A stretch of DNA of 21,724 bases from a virus, in the IMG/VR virus record IMGVR_UViG_3300047556_000004, positions 1 to 21,724 of that record; one strand, written 5' to 3'. The translations under genes were made by a program, and so were the position numbers. Numbering within the stretch: position 1 is the stretch's first letter; each line of letters starts with the position of its first letter. Positions 1 through 5,183 of the stretch are shown here, in pieces. The notes under the pieces were generated by a model. The model was not told the origin of the DNA. It ran no database searches and worked only from the letters and a program-made list of their open reading frames with translations.

Positions 1-12
1 GAAAAAGCAGAA

Positions 13-28
13 TATGATAAACATCATA
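13..28. promoter_or_regulatory. Inverted repeat in front of the regulator gene (operator candidate)
   Basis: TATGAT, four bases (AAAC), ATCATA: a perfect repeat with 6-bp arms that ends four bases before the ATG at 33. A palindrome this close to the start of a DNA-binding protein gene suggests a site for autoregulation. The window begins too close upstream to show the promoter. Arms of this length also arise by chance, so only the position supports the call. Confidence 0.4.
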
Positions 29-32
29 CGTA

Positions 33-335
33 ATGGATGCAAAAATAGTTCGACCGCAAGTTGTAGAGATACAAAAACGATTTTTTGAGGCACTTGATAT
101 GCTGATTAGCTCGGGTAAGATCAGAGGGCTACAAACCTTCTGTGATGAGTACAAGCTGCATAGGCCCAAGTATTCCAACATTAAGAACCACCTATACAAG
201 CCTAGCGATGGTACTGGGTACAAGTTCATAGATATTGATGCCCTCTCGTACCTGGTAGCCGATTACGGCATTTCATCCGACTGGCTGCTGCTCGGGAAAG
301 ATGGGATGTTCAAAACGAAAAAAGGAGGTGTTTAG
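33..335 (+). CDS. Small helix-turn-helix-like phage regulator
   Basis: A 100-residue soluble, basic protein. Residues 14-55 (RRF-type start at QKRFFEALDMLISSGKIRGL, then FCDEYKLHRPKYSNIKNH) look like a helix-turn-helix region, and residues 64-93 (FIDIDALSYLVADYGISSDWLLLGKDGMF) resemble the end of XRE/CI-type repressors of Bacteroidetes phages, where a 'xxWLLxGxGxM' motif follows the DNA-binding helices. Small proteins of this kind are common beside integrase genes in Bacteroidetes prophages. The ATG is chosen because it opens the frame and follows an inverted repeat; there is no Shine-Dalgarno site, as expected for Bacteroidota. The stop codon lies inside a strong terminator, so this is the last gene of its transcript. 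It could be the lysogeny repressor, an antirepressor or an excision factor; DNA binding is likely, its exact role is inference. Confidence 0.7.
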   Translation: MDAKIVRPQVVEIQKRFFEALDMLISSGKIRGLQTFCDEYKLHRPKYSNIKNHLYKPSDGTGYKFIDIDALSYLVADYGISSDWLLLGKDGMFKTKKGGV

Positions 336-346
336 CCTCCTTTTTT
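318..346 (+). terminator. Rho-independent terminator after the regulator
   Basis: AAAAAAGGAGG (318-328) pairs perfectly with CCTCCTTTTTT (336-346) around a 7-base loop. The stem contains the stop codon of the regulator gene in its loop. The A-run and T-run make it potentially active in both directions. Confidence 0.85.
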
Positions 347-496
347 ACTTTGCCTCACTCATACAAGCAGTTTTTTGCTTGTCAATCCTCCCGAGGCTGA
401 TTATATCCGTGGCTCCTATTCAATTCGCGACTTGACAGGCTTTGGCTGTACAACCTTAGCTTTTCGGAGCCTTCTCAATGTAGGTTCTTTTCAATT

Positions 497-527
497 AAAA
501 TGGCATTCTTCACAGAGTGCCATTTTT
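497..527. terminator. Bidirectional hairpin terminator
   Basis: AAAATGGCA (497-505) pairs perfectly with TGCCATTTT (518-526) around a 12-base loop, with T residues on one side and A residues on the other. It could stop transcription from the + strand, or read-through from the integrase on the - strand. Confidence 0.7.
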
Positions 528-593
528 AACTCTAACAAAATTATTCAGTCATTAGTAACATCCTTAACCAATAAACCATAGGGTATATATTAT

Positions 594-698
594 ATGAACC
601 AAAACTCTAGTAAAAAACCTACCTATACTGTCTCAGATTTGGTAGGTGCTAAACCTAAATACAATTACTATGAAAAACATCCTAGCTGCTGGACTTAG
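594..698 (+). CDS. Possible 34-residue small protein (doubtful)
   Basis: An ATG frame of 34 codons: MNQNSSKKPTYTVSDLVGAK followed by PKYNYYEKHPSCWT. It is polar, with no membrane segment or known motif. It overlaps a hairpin (617-647), has no ribosome binding site and no recognised relative. It is listed because it is the only ATG-started frame here with a protein-like composition; it may well be chance. Confidence 0.2.
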   Translation: MNQNSSKKPTYTVSDLVGAKPKYNYYEKHPSCWT

Positions 699-780
699 TA
701 ACCTAAAGAATTGCTCGTCTTTCCGAGCCGTCACCCATCTATAAGCCACTCGGTTTTAGTTCCGTTGGGTAATGGCAATT

Positions 781-795
781 GATTCAGTCTGAATC
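781..795. repeat. Short palindrome GATTCA-N3-TGAATC
   Basis: A perfect inverted repeat with 6-bp arms and a 3-base centre, 68 bases beyond the end of the integrase gene. It has the geometry of a dimeric protein site (same arm and centre size as the sites at 4969 and 12639) but a different sequence. No promoter is recognisable next to it. Confidence 0.3.
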
Positions 796-862
796 GTTAC
801 AAATATATATATCAAACGTTCGTTTTTGCCACTCTTTTAACCGTACACTATCATAATATGTG

Positions 863-2173
863 TTAAATAGGCGCGTTTTTAACGTAATCGAGTACTTTTC
901 GGTTGGCAATATCTAGCATCGCCCAGTCTTTTTCAATGTACACGTCGGCCATCTTCTTACCGCTATCAACATGGTTGAGGGCTAAATCAATATCATCCTT
1001 AGAAATGCTGCACCTATTTCGGGCTATGGTCGCCCACGAGTGCCTAGCGTAGTAGGTAGAGAGCGGTTCGTTAATCTTACAGGCTTTGGCTACGACCTTA
1101 AGCCCCTTGTTCACGTTGGAGGAAAAGGTATGGCTATCGCTATACCGCTGGTAGAAGTTGAACACCCGATCGCCTGTTCTATCCCTATACTTCTGCAGCA
1201 GCTCCATTGCCTCGGGTTCAACCAGTATCGAGATAAACGCCTTGTCCTGTCGTCTACCCTTCGTTTTTTTGCGGTTGTAGTTTATACGTACCATTTCGTT
1301 AGCTTCAACAATACGTTCTACATGGTATAAATCGGCTAAGTTCATGCCGACCATGTAAAAGGATAACATGAAGATATCACGCGAAAAAACAGCCCTTTCT
1401 AGCGATAATTCGCTTTCGTCCAACCTTGCTATTTTCGCTATCTGCTCCGCTGTTAGGTTTCGCTTCTCGTTGTCGGGTCGTTTCTTAAGCTTGTACTTTC
1501 TGAATGGGTAGTGTATAATACGTATCTCGTCCTTATCCTCGTCGTTGTACTCGTTCAATGCTGCATTGAATAGTACCCTCATATCGGTCATGTAGTCGAA
1601 TACGCTCACATCGCTTAAGCCCTTGCTCTTTGTAGTAACCATCTTACCGAGCTGATTCTTGCGCTTAATGGTCCTAGCACCTCTTAGGAAGGTTTCAAAT
1701 TGCTCTAGGAACTTGGCCGTTATTTCTGATATGGCTACCGATTGGCGACCGTTCGCGAAGTCGATTAGAGCGTTAAGCGTTCGGCTCATGTTGCTGGCCG
1801 TGGTGGTTCGCCCCTGTGATCGGAGCCTTTCGATATGCTGCCGAGCGAATGCGATAAAGTCAATGGAGGTGTCTGTTCCTGGTCTGGTTTCCTTAACGAA
1901 GTAGTCGGCTAGCTCCTTAGCTGTGTACATTTCGATTCGTTGACCGAGCTTCTTACTTTTTAAGTCCTCATACTTCGCTATTCGCTTGTTAAGGTCGTTG
2001 ATAATGTATATATCCTTAAGCGCAAAGTTCTTTTTGTTGATTTGCTTGTCTGTGACGTAGTATTCCGTGCTGATATACGAGTACTTTCTTTTCCAGCAAA
2101 CCCGAATGGAAACCCTATAACGGCCATCAGACCGCACCTTGTTCTTGAAAACGCATATCTTAAAAGTTGCCAT
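863..2173 (-). CDS. int: Phage tyrosine integrase
   Basis: A 436-residue site-specific tyrosine recombinase that would integrate and excise the phage at its attachment site. The layout is the usual Bacteroidetes one: an N-terminal arm-binding-like part (about 1-80), a SAM-like core-binding domain (about 85-210) and a C-terminal catalytic domain (about 240-430). Catalytic features visible are the box II arginine R377 in STYYARHSWAT, H401 in LALNHVD and the nucleophile Y412 in ADVYIEKDW; basic residues around 301-311 fit the beta-hairpin lysine. In box I the position after 'VGM' that is normally arginine is N278; R265 lies upstream. Loss of the standard box I arginine is known from the CTnDOT integrase of Bacteroides. 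The length is normal. The start at 2173 begins MATFKICVF, a typical first strand. The gene is read towards the regulator and starts 140 bases from the tRNA-like element, the usual arrangement of int and attP. Confidence 0.93.
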   Translation of the reverse strand: MATFKICVFKNKVRSDGRYRVSIRVCWKRKYSYISTEYYVTDKQINKKNFALKDIYIINDLNKRIAKYEDLKSKKLGQRIEMYTAKELADYFVKETRPGTDTSIDFIAFARQHIERLRSQGRTTTASNMSRTLNALIDFANGRQSVAISEITAKFLEQFETFLRGARTIKRKNQLGKMVTTKSKGLSDVSVFDYMTDMRVLFNAALNEYNDEDKDEIRIIHYPFRKYKLKKRPDNEKRNLTAEQIAKIARLDESELSLERAVFSRDIFMLSFYMVGMNLADLYHVERIVEANEMVRINYNRKKTKGRRQDKAFISILVEPEAMELLQKYRDRTGDRVFNFYQRYSDSHTFSSNVNKGLKVVAKACKINEPLSTYYARHSWATIARNRCSISKDDIDLALNHVDSGKKMADVYIEKDWAMLDIANRKVLDYVKNAPI

Positions 2174-2270
2174 TCTCGCTCTACGTTCGGTCTACAAAGT
2201 AGCGCAAAACGGTTCAATTATGCATCAATTTGCACCAACTATTTTTTATGAGGGGTAGGTACAAAAAGAA

Positions 2271-2297
2271 GGAGGTTCCCATTTAGTGAGAACCTCC
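2271..2297. terminator. Bidirectional terminator between integrase and tRNA-like element
   Basis: GGAGGTTC (2271-2278) pairs perfectly with GAACCTCC (2290-2297) around an 11-base loop. T-rich runs follow on both sides (GTTTTCTTTTT on the +, TTCTTTTTG on the - strand). It lies just after the 3' end of the tRNA-like element and before the integrase, so it could shield the integrase from late transcription of the lysis genes. Confidence 0.75.
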
Positions 2298-2312
2298 GAT
2301 GTTTTCTTTTTG

Positions 2313-2364
2313 TAGCGAGACCGAGAATTGAACTCGGGACCTCATGATTATGAATTATACGCTC
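2313..2364 (-). other. Probable phage attachment site (attP core)
   Basis: The stretch from the 3' strand of the D-stem (GAGC, 2361-2364) to the discriminator base is the part expected to be identical to the 3' end of the host tRNA gene. Many temperate phages integrate within the anticodon-to-3' part of a tRNA gene and restore it. Phage genes lie on both sides (integrase to the left, lysis genes to the right), so this would be attP in a circular or excised genome rather than a prophage end. The exact crossover point cannot be seen without the host sequence. Confidence 0.55.
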
Positions 2365-2386
2365 TTTAAGAGCTAACTATCGTGCT
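2313..2386 (-). pseudogene. Degenerate tRNA-Met-like element (anticodon CAT)
   Basis: The 3' half is canonical: anticodon loop TTCATAA with CAT at 2350-2352, variable loop AGGTC, T-arm CCGAG-TTCAATT-CTCGG (2321-2337, five perfect pairs and a standard T-loop), then TCTCGCT and discriminator A at 2313. The 5' half is broken: the acceptor strand AGCACGA (2380-2386) pairs at only five of seven positions, the D-loop lacks its conserved GG, and the anticodon stem has an A-C mismatch. The overall spacing still fits 74 nt. A functional tRNA is unlikely. The pattern, a good 3' half with a decayed 5' half next to an integrase gene, is what a phage attachment site copied from a host tRNA looks like. Confidence 0.7.
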
Positions 2387-2562
2387 TTGTGCTTGTTGCA
2401 GCGTTTTGATTTTGGGCTAGTACCACTATGTCTCTACAAGTGGGTCTTTACGGCATTCCCTCCGACCAAAAAAGGACGAAGGGAATTTGTCTTAAGTTGA
2501 CCGCAACTTCAACTTTTTCGACACCGCAAAGTAACGCTATTTTTTTAAGGATTGCAAACCTA
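2387..2562. other. Non-coding DNA between attachment site and lysis cassette
   Basis: No gene seen. There is an imperfect hairpin with arms at 2455-2464 and 2477-2486 (ATTCCCTCCG against CGAAGGGAAT, one mismatch) and a perfect 7-bp hairpin, AAGTTGA (2494-2500) with TCAACTT (2509-2515), followed by TTT on the + strand. Neither has a T-run on the - strand, so a clear terminator for the lysis operon is missing; they may be integrase or excisionase arm sites. Confidence 0.4.
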
Positions 2563-3144
2563 TCACTTAAGCTCTATGTACTCCGTAAAGGTAACTTTGG
2601 TATGAGGGTTCTTGCTGACGACCTCCTGCCTTATCGCCTTTGTGCCGTACTTGATGAACCAAAACTTTTTCGGAACTCTATGGACCACCTGGACTATCGT
2701 GTCTCGTGATTCAATCTTACCCGAAAACGTGCTTCTATCTATGCATCCATCCAACGTTAGCCACTTATCCACGTACTTAATGCACTTAACGGTATCGGTT
2801 CTATCCCGAAATACCGTATCTCGAACCGTGGTTGTTATGGTGTAAGTTGTGGTCGTACCGGATTGGCTAGCCGATTGGACCTTTCGAAGCTTGATGTTTA
2901 GCGATTCAATTGTTTTCGCTAGCTCCTTATTGCCATACTCAAGCTCGCTTTTGGTTAGAACAAGCTTTTCCACGCTTGCAGCCTTCAACGAATCTTGTGT
3001 TTGATAGAAGCTTACCTGCCCTAATAGAGCATGTTGGTTATTCGCCAACCGATCTACCTCCTTCTTTTGCGAGCTGTACGCTATGCCTAGATAGGTTACA
3101 GCTACAATGAGCAAGACTATCAGCCCTGCTACTAGCTTTTTCAT
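2563..3144 (-). CDS. Spanin-like membrane-anchored coiled-coil protein
   Basis: A 193-residue protein with one N-terminal membrane segment (about residues 3-22, MKKLVAGLIVLLIVAVTYLG), then a long polar helix likely to form a coiled coil (about 25-95), and a threonine-rich beta-type C-terminal part (about 97-193) with two cysteines, C121 and C134. It lacks a lipobox. The shape and the place, last in the lysis cassette and joined to the holin-like gene by an ATGA overlap (3141-3144), suggest an Rz-like inner-membrane spanin working in the last step of lysis. Similar proteins are common in Bacteroides phages (I recall the family as DUF6549, not checked). The folded C-terminal part is larger than in usual i-spanins, so another envelope role is possible. 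Confidence 0.65.
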   Translation of the reverse strand: MKKLVAGLIVLLIVAVTYLGIAYSSQKKEVDRLANNQHALLGQVSFYQTQDSLKAASVEKLVLTKSELEYGNKELAKTIESLNIKLRKVQSASQSGTTTTYTITTTVRDTVFRDRTDTVKCIKYVDKWLTLDGCIDRSTFSGKIESRDTIVQVVHRVPKKFWFIKYGTKAIRQEVVSKNPHTKVTFTEYIELK

Positions 3145-3371
3145 ACGTCTTGTTGATTTTTGTTGAACTTCTCAATAACTGTTAGAATGGACGAACCGCC
3201 CACCAATGAGCCAAAAATGTAGTACAGGCTTTCGCTTGCGGTATGCCCGAAAGCCGAAAAGAATGCTAGCACTATAAGCACTAGTAATGAAACGAGCGCA
3301 ATAAATCGCTTGTGCGATACCTCACTACGAGAGGACATCATCTCTTTAAGCCACCTTTTCATACTTTGCAA
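3141..3371 (-). CDS. Holin-like small membrane protein
   Basis: A 76-residue protein with a basic N-terminus (MQSMKRWLKEMMSSRSEVSHKR) and two membrane segments, about residues 23-41 (FIALVSLLVLIVLAFFSAF) and 48-66 (SLYYIFGSLVGGSSILTVI), ending in a polar tail. Two helices, small size and a position directly after the endolysin fit a class II holin, which would permeabilise the inner membrane and release or activate the muramidase. The gene overlaps the end of the endolysin gene by 26 bases and the next gene by four. The start could also be the second methionine at 3362. Function is inferred from topology and context; the four-helix protein at 4396-4818 is a rival candidate for the holin. Confidence 0.6.
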   Translation of the reverse strand: MQSMKRWLKEMMSSRSEVSHKRFIALVSLLVLIVLAFFSAFGHTASESLYYIFGSLVGGSSILTVIEKFNKNQQDV

Positions 3372-3912
3372 ATGCTTTTGATAGTGAAATATCGTAAGGA
3401 TCGCGCCCTATTCGTTGGGCTAGCTCCTTATACTTAGCCCCATTGTAAATAGAAGCTACCATGTGCCAATCACGAACGTTGATAGCCTTAAGCAGTCGCT
3501 TATCGGTTTCGATAAACTTCACAATTTGGTAGATTTGCCTATCTAATCCCTTTTTGGCATCATCCCACATTGCACCTACAGAAGCATATCCTAGTCTTTC
3601 CCAATGGTAGCCCATAACCTGGCCAAGACCAATAGAGGTGCTTTCCATAGCTGAATTTGGGTCAATAGCAAAAGCATCATTAAAGGCTTTCCATTCAGCT
3701 GCTTGCACATCAACCTTGTTAAGCGACCACAAGCCCGAAGGTGCGTATGGTTCACGCTTTCTAAAGTGAGCTGGCTCAAACTGAATAATTATCTTACCAG
3801 TAACAGGGTTGAACCCCTTACCGCCTGTTTCCACCTCGATAAACGCCAAAAGAGCAGCAGGGTTTATGCTACCATGCTGCTGTTTTACCAAATCTGATAT
3901 TAGCTTATCCAT
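3346..3912 (-). CDS. Endolysin, N-acetylmuramidase (DUF3380-type)
   Basis: A 188-residue protein covering one catalytic domain of the phage N-acetylmuramidase family. The start of the domain reads LLAFIEVETGGKGF, where E28 of E-T-G-G matches the conserved 'VESGG' glutamate of the family, followed by IIIQFEPAHFRKR (about 41-53), the equivalent of the conserved 'iLFExHxF' block. The SIGLGQVMGYHW segment (about 93-104) is typical of lysozyme-like folds. It has no signal peptide, so it would need a holin to reach the wall, where it cleaves glycan strands. A perfect Shine-Dalgarno site (AAGGAGG, 6 bases before ATG) supports the start at 3912. The gene overlaps its upstream neighbour by 8 bases and the holin-like gene by 26. 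Confidence 0.88.
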   Translation of the reverse strand: MDKLISDLVKQQHGSINPAALLAFIEVETGGKGFNPVTGKIIIQFEPAHFRKREPYAPSGLWSLNKVDVQAAEWKAFNDAFAIDPNSAMESTSIGLGQVMGYHWERLGYASVGAMWDDAKKGLDRQIYQIVKFIETDKRLLKAINVRDWHMVASIYNGAKYKELAQRIGRDPYDISLSKAFAKYEKVA

Positions 3913-4294
3913 GCATTGCCTCCTTTTTTACGCTCAGCACGTCGAGCTTAAGCTCAATAGGGCATTGCTCCCTATCGCATTGAACCCGACATCCCACCGC
4001 TCGCTTGTAGATGTTAAGGTCACGCTCAATACCAATCTTTTCGGCATCGGAAACACGAAGCGAAGTCTTGAGCGTGTCAATCTCCTTTCGCATATCGTTA
4101 ACCTCCTTCCGCATCTTTTCCTTATCCTCCTGCAGCACCTCGATAGTGTTGGTTAAGGCTTCGATGTCAATAGACTTGGTTTCAGCTTGCTTCCTCCGCT
4201 TATTTTCTTTGAAGTAGAGAAGAGAAACGATAATAGCACTTGTGCCACCAAGAGCACCTATTACCGCGATTAGTGTTGTTGCTATTCCTGTCAT
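3905..4294 (-). CDS. Membrane-anchored coiled-coil protein with C-terminal cysteine cluster
   Basis: A 129-residue protein: one membrane segment (about residues 5-27), a basic stop (KENKRRK), a charged coiled coil (about 40-95) and a short end with C102-x3-C106-x4-C111 (VGCRVQCDREQCPIELKL). Short cysteine-ended coiled-coil membrane proteins like this are frequent in lysis regions of Bacteroides phages, but I know of no tested function. The three cysteines could bind a metal or form disulfides. The start is fixed by a strong Shine-Dalgarno site (AAGGAGGT, 5 bases before the ATG). Its first 95 bases overlap the preceding gene in another frame. It may be an i-spanin, an antiholin or a scaffold for the endolysin; I cannot decide. 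Confidence 0.7.
   Translation of the reverse strand: MTGIATTLIAVIGALGGTSAIIVSLLYFKENKRRKQAETKSIDIEALTNTIEVLQEDKEKMRKEVNDMRKEIDTLKTSLRVSDAEKIGIERDLNIYKRAVGCRVQCDREQCPIELKLDVLSVKKEAMHG
3919..3925 (-). promoter_or_regulatory. Strong Shine-Dalgarno site of the endolysin gene
   Basis: AAGGAGG, 6 bases before the ATG at 3912. Most other genes of the window have no such site. Confidence 0.85.
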
Positions 4295-4448
4295 GTGTTA
4301 CCTCCTTTTCAATTTCTACGAATTGAGTTAGGGCTAGAATGATCTTGTCGTACTGTTCAGCTGTTAGGTTATCGCATAGGCCGTTTTCGATGCCCTTAAT
4401 CAGCATCTTTAAGGTTTTCACAAGCTTTTTTTTGGTTAAAGCATCCAT
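4200..4448 (-). CDS. Small helical protein of unknown function, overlapping both neighbours
   Basis: An 82-residue frame. The first 52 residues (MDALTKKKLVKTLKMLIKGI, then ENGLCDNLTAEQYDKIILALTQFVEIEKEVTH) look like a normal, helical, basic-to-acidic protein. The last 30 (from DRNSNNTN) lie entirely over the membrane segment of the next gene in another frame and have an odd composition (WWHKCYY), as expected for an out-of-frame tail. It overlaps the upstream gene by 53 bases and the downstream one by 95. It lacks a strong ribosome binding site. It may be a real small lysis-cassette protein whose stop was lost, extending it over its neighbour. No function recognised. Confidence 0.55.
   Translation of the reverse strand: MDALTKKKLVKTLKMLIKGIENGLCDNLTAEQYDKIILALTQFVEIEKEVTHDRNSNNTNRGNRCSWWHKCYYRFSSLLQRK
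4300..4307 (-). promoter_or_regulatory. Strong Shine-Dalgarno site of the coiled-coil membrane protein gene
   Basis: AAGGAGGT, 5 bases before the ATG at 4294, eight bases complementary to the usual 16S rRNA end. It lies inside the upstream overlapping gene. Confidence 0.85.
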
Positions 4449-4818
4449 ACTTCTGATAGATTAACCATGAAACAAAAAGCACGACCACAGTAGTCGCACC
4501 GATTAGGTAGGCGTAGTTGCCTACATTAACACCGTAATTAGTTAATGCTTCTAGGAGAAGTCCGAAGGACATGTTTATAATCAAAAGCCTGTGCCAAAAG
4601 CAAAATCTTAGCTTTGATGAGAGCCAGTATAGGATAGCATTGTATAGAAAGCTTTGTCCTATAATGGGGTAAACGTACTTTGCGATATCCTCACGAACGC
4701 CCACTATGTAAAGCGACATAGCAAGCAGAATGTACAGGTTTATTGCTACAGGTAGCAGCTTAACAACCTGAATTGCTAGCATATCGGTTACACGTTTTAG
4801 GCGTTTCTTAGTACTCAT
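4396..4818 (-). CDS. Four-helix phage membrane protein (alternative holin)
   Basis: A 140-residue hydrophobic protein with about four membrane segments: residues 17-39 (VVKLLPVAINLYILLAMSLYI), 46-66 (KYVYPIIGQSFLYNAILYWL), 76-94 (HRLLIINMSFGLLLEALTN) and 99-120 (GNYAYLIGATTVVVLFVSWL). A basic N-terminus (MSTKKRLKR) and a polar tail follow the inside-positive rule. The segment WLSSKLRFCFWHRLLIIN resembles a block shared by membrane proteins of Bacteroides phages, from memory only. Its place near the head of the lysis cassette makes a holin or holin regulator likely. Its ATG overlaps the stop of the 38-residue gene (ATGA) and has a good Shine-Dalgarno site; the end overlaps the next gene by 53 bases across an A8 run. 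Confidence 0.68.
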   Translation of the reverse strand: MSTKKRLKRVTDMLAIQVVKLLPVAINLYILLAMSLYIVGVREDIAKYVYPIIGQSFLYNAILYWLSSKLRFCFWHRLLIINMSFGLLLEALTNYGVNVGNYAYLIGATTVVVLFVSWLIYQKYGCFNQKKACENLKDAD

Positions 4819-4931
4819 TGCTTGCCTCCTGTACCTCCACCAGTGCGAGGAGGCTCTTCGCCTGTTTCTTCTCCATCTGCCGTACCTTCACCCTCTGGTG
4901 CGGTTGGCAATTCTTCGTCTAGTTCTGCCAT
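4815..4931 (-). CDS. Tiny acidic, Gly/Pro-rich protein at the head of the lysis cassette
   Basis: A 38-residue protein, MAELDEELPTAPEGEGTADG followed by EETGEEPPRTGGGTGGKQ. It is strongly acidic with a glycine-rich end, and has no membrane segment. Four lines of support: it starts with ATG right after the intergenic region, its stop overlaps the next start as ATGA (translational coupling), its composition is protein-like and disordered, and an operator-like palindrome lies 38 bases upstream. Part of the glycine-rich end is also the Shine-Dalgarno site of the next gene (GGAGG-type sequences twice), so this end may be kept for RNA rather than protein reasons. No function recognised. Confidence 0.65.
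   Translation of the reverse strand: MAELDEELPTAPEGEGTADGEETGEEPPRTGGGTGGKQ
4825..4830 (-). promoter_or_regulatory. Strong Shine-Dalgarno site of the four-helix membrane protein gene
   Basis: AGGAGG, 6 bases before the ATG at 4818, inside the 38-residue gene. A second GGAGG lies further upstream in the same gene. Confidence 0.75.
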
Positions 4932-4968
4932 TGTTTTAAATTGATTTTGGTTAATATTTATTGTTGGC

Positions 4969-4985
4969 TGTATCAGAGTGATACA
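4969..4985. promoter_or_regulatory. 17-bp palindrome TGTATCA-N3-TGATACA, copy 1 (operator candidate)
   Basis: Arms of seven perfect base pairs around GAG. The site lies 38 bases before the ATG of the first lysis-cassette gene, in the region between the divergent lysis operon and lipoprotein gene. The same 14 arm bases occur at 12639-12655, also just upstream of a - strand gene. It is probably the binding site of a dimeric phage or host regulator. Confidence 0.65.
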
Positions 4986-5107
4986 TTTGATATCAATAAT
5001 ACGAGTAAACTGCCTATGTATAAACTCAATTGCATATCTTTTTTATAAGTCGTGCATATCTCTATAATGCACTAGTGTTAATCTTCGCTAATATTGCGGT
5101 GTTGCTG

Positions 5108-5139
5108 TTGCATTTAACATTTATACACCTGTATATTTG
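5108..5139 (+). promoter_or_regulatory. Bacteroidetes-type promoter of the lipoprotein gene
   Basis: TTG (5108-5110), 21 bases, then TATATTTG (5132-5139), an exact match to the Bacteroidetes -7 box TAnnTTTG with an acceptable -33 spacing. It would start transcription near 5146, about 40 bases before the ATG. The primary-sigma type suggests expression in the lysogen. Confidence 0.65.
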
Positions 5140-5183
5140 TATTACAGTTTACTTAAACAAAACATTTTTAAACCATTTAAGCC

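Larger units (their letters stand above)
336..862. other. Non-coding stretch of about 0.5 kb between regulator and integrase stop
   Basis: No convincing gene of useful length. It holds a bidirectional terminator (497-527), a hairpin with arms ACCTACC (617-623) and GGTAGGT (641-647), a possible folded RNA between 709 and 780, and a short palindrome at 781-795. The region lies between the 3' ends of two convergent genes, so most of it is probably not promoter. The only open frames are a TTG-start frame at 375-581, judged spurious, and a 34-codon frame at 594-698. Confidence 0.6.

Noticed and set aside
375-581. A 68-codon + strand frame starting with TTG
   Set aside because: It has a weak start, runs through a strong terminator hairpin (497-527) and has no protein-like pattern.
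1040-1330. A 96-codon + strand frame inside the integrase gene
   Set aside because: It is antisense to conserved integrase motifs, so it is a shadow frame.
2313-2386. A working phage tRNA-Met
   Set aside because: The acceptor stem has two mismatches, the D-loop lacks GG and the anticodon stem is imperfect, so a relic or attachment site is more likely.
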